DNA of 24,549 bases from CAYNNP01 sp964398215 (GTDB lineage Bacteria; Planctomycetota; Planctomycetia; Pirellulales; Pirellulaceae), in assembly GCA_964398215.1 (NCBI GenBank), contig CAYNNP010000075.1:1-24549 (forward strand), written 5' to 3'. A program made the translations under genes and the position numbers. The notes below the pieces were generated by a model that saw only the letters and a program-made list of their open reading frames with translations, had not been told where the DNA came from and made no database searches. Position 1 is the first letter of the stretch. Every line of letters begins with the position of its first letter. Positions 23,063 through 24,549 of the stretch are shown here, piece by piece.

Positions 23063-24532
23063 CTACTTGAGGTCTTGGATCTGGCGAAGCGATTGTTGAA
23101 TTTTCTGGTGGTCGCCGTAGGGGTCGTTGGTTTCACTTAGGTAACGGTTCAATGCGCTGGCAAGACGCTTGCACACTTCTTTGCTGCCCGGACGTCCAAA
23201 GAAGTTCAGCAATTCATCTGGATCTTGCTCGCTATCGAGCAGCCATGGTTTGTCGTTAACGGAAAGAACCAATTTGTATCGCTGATCAACGGCTGACAGC
23301 CAGGAAACGGATGTGCCAGCGTTACGCAAAAATGTGATCTCGTTGTTGGCAGGCTCTTTTTTGCTAGCGAGTTGTTGGCTGAGGTCACGACCTTGGAATT
23401 TCGCATTCGTGGCGACATTTGCCAGCGAAAGTACGGTGGGCGTGAGGTCAACGGTGCCCACGGGTTGCCGATAAACACTGCCGGCTGGAATCTTGCTCGG
23501 GAATCGAATTAGCATCGGCACGCGAGCGGATCCTTCGTACGGGTTGCCTTTGTTTAACCGATCGTGCTCGTAGCACAAATCACCGTGGTCGGATGTCATC
23601 ATGATGATTGTGTCATCGAGCCGTTTGGAATCTTGAAGGTGCTTGAACAAGCGTCCCAAATTATCGTCAATGCACTTCACCATCCCAAAGTACCTGCTCA
23701 TTTGCTCACCACGAAACTGTGGGTGTTTCTTTGATTTTCCAGCCAGCCAACCAGGTTTGGCGAGATCCTTTCTGCCGTAAGTGCGCGGTGGCAAGAAACG
23801 TAGCTGATCGTACATGTGATCGTAGGGCTTTCGGACGGTGTTTGGGCCGTGCGGATCTGGATAGCTGATGAAGGCCAAGAACGGTTGATCAATTTGTGAG
23901 TCGATGAACTTGATTGCTCGGTCGGTCAAGAAATCGGTTGCAAATGATTTTGCGTCAGCATCATCAACGTTGTAGTTTGGTTTGTCCTTTTCTCTGGCGG
24001 CAACACGGGGACCATTTTCGGTCATCTGAAACTTCTTCCAGTGACCACGATTGAACATCGTATCGGTAACTTGAAATCCACCATCAACTTTTGGCTTCCA
24101 TTCGGGTTTGCCGTTTCCGCCCAGATGCCACTTGCCAATGAAACCGGTTCGGTACCCGTTCTCATTCATGATTTTGGCGATGGTTGGCACGTCATCGCGA
24201 AGTTTCAGATTGTTGGCGGGAGCACCAGCACTATGGGGATACAAGCCGGTAACCATTGCGGCGCGGCTTGGGGTGCAGACAGGTGCTGTCGCATAGGCAC
24301 GCGTACAGATGACGCCTTCTTTTGCGAGCCGATCTAGATGCGGGGTTTCAACTACTGCGCCTGGTCCCCACATTTCTGCTTGATCTTTGCTTAGCAGGTC
24401 CCGGTAGCAACCCAATGTGCGGAAGTTATGTTCGTCTGTAATGATGACCAAGACGTTTGGTTGTTTGGCTTGAGCATTCACGCACGAAAGGGTGATCAAA
24501 AGCAAGAAGAATACTGATTTGAAATGCGACAT
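23063..24532 (-). CDS. Secreted formylglycine-dependent sulfatase
   Basis: A 489-residue type I sulfatase, which removes sulfate esters from carbohydrates or other sulfated compounds outside the cytoplasm. A Sec signal peptide covers residues 1-22, with cleavage likely after NAQA. The metal-binding start is VLVIITDEHNFRTLGCY (D33). The activation motif CTPSRAAMVTG (C86-R90) carries the cysteine that is converted to formylglycine, followed by GKWHLGG, SYPDPHGP and TSDHGDL, all expected for the family. The ATG has GGAG six bases upstream. Multiple sulfatases are typical of marine planctomycetes that degrade sulfated polysaccharides; the substrate here is unknown. The maturation enzyme is not in the window. 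The gene is complete, ending at a TAG. Confidence 0.93.
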   Translation of the reverse strand: MSHFKSVFFLLLITLSCVNAQAKQPNVLVIITDEHNFRTLGCYRDLLSKDQAEMWGPGAVVETPHLDRLAKEGVICTRAYATAPVCTPSRAAMVTGLYPHSAGAPANNLKLRDDVPTIAKIMNENGYRTGFIGKWHLGGNGKPEWKPKVDGGFQVTDTMFNRGHWKKFQMTENGPRVAAREKDKPNYNVDDADAKSFATDFLTDRAIKFIDSQIDQPFLAFISYPDPHGPNTVRKPYDHMYDQLRFLPPRTYGRKDLAKPGWLAGKSKKHPQFRGEQMSRYFGMVKCIDDNLGRLFKHLQDSKRLDDTIIMMTSDHGDLCYEHDRLNKGNPYEGSARVPMLIRFPSKIPAGSVYRQPVGTVDLTPTVLSLANVATNAKFQGRDLSQQLASKKEPANNEITFLRNAGTSVSWLSAVDQRYKLVLSVNDKPWLLDSEQDPDELLNFFGRPGSKEVCKRLASALNRYLSETNDPYGDHQKIQQSLRQIQDLK

Positions 24533-24549
24533 GATTACTCCAGAGACTG

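Overview
The window looks like a chromosome segment of a planctomycete, most likely a Rhodopirellula-like member of the Pirellulaceae. The evidence is a DUF1800/DUF1501 secreted pair, a DUF1559 protein with an N-terminal zinc ribbon, a secreted formylglycine sulfatase, a small membrane protein beginning with an NPYAV motif, and abundant short palindromic repeats between genes. Base composition is near balanced. I see no rRNA, tRNA, CRISPR array, transposase, phage gene or plasmid origin. Genus level is inference.

Layout: (1) 1-401 is non-coding and repeat-rich: a composite inverted repeat with two covarying hairpins per arm around a 57-nt palindrome, then a 30-nt direct repeat. (2) 402-4179, minus strand, is a compact four-gene unit, larB-nnrD-ribF-nrnA, for nucleotide-cofactor synthesis and repair. 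(3) argG runs divergently at 4268-5482. (4) 5774-9142 is the secreted DUF1800-DUF1501 pair, followed by a hairpin before the convergent DUF1559 gene. (5) 10348-12541 holds dtd, a membrane hydrolase-like gene and a cvpA-like gene. (6) 12542-13256 is a 715-bp gene-free stretch full of palindromes. (7) 13257-13937 is a PPP-family phosphatase.

From 14000 to 24532 every gene is on the minus strand. In transcription order they are sulfatase, a DUF2726 protein, flhA, flhF, a FliA/WhiG sigma factor (then a clear intrinsic terminator), a GT4 glycosyltransferase, a degenerate Ser/Thr kinase, accA and a small membrane protein. The flagellar block couples export gate (FlhA), placement GTPase (FlhF) and late-gene sigma factor, but the usual flhG is missing between flhF and the sigma gene.

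The most interesting signals are repeats rather than genes. One is the covarying REP-like element at the left edge. Another is a CCCTG pentanucleotide micro-repeat that occurs twice inside genes as the same in-frame 15-mer (peptide QGRAG) and again in non-coding positions. I found no new multi-gene system that I can defend from sequence alone.
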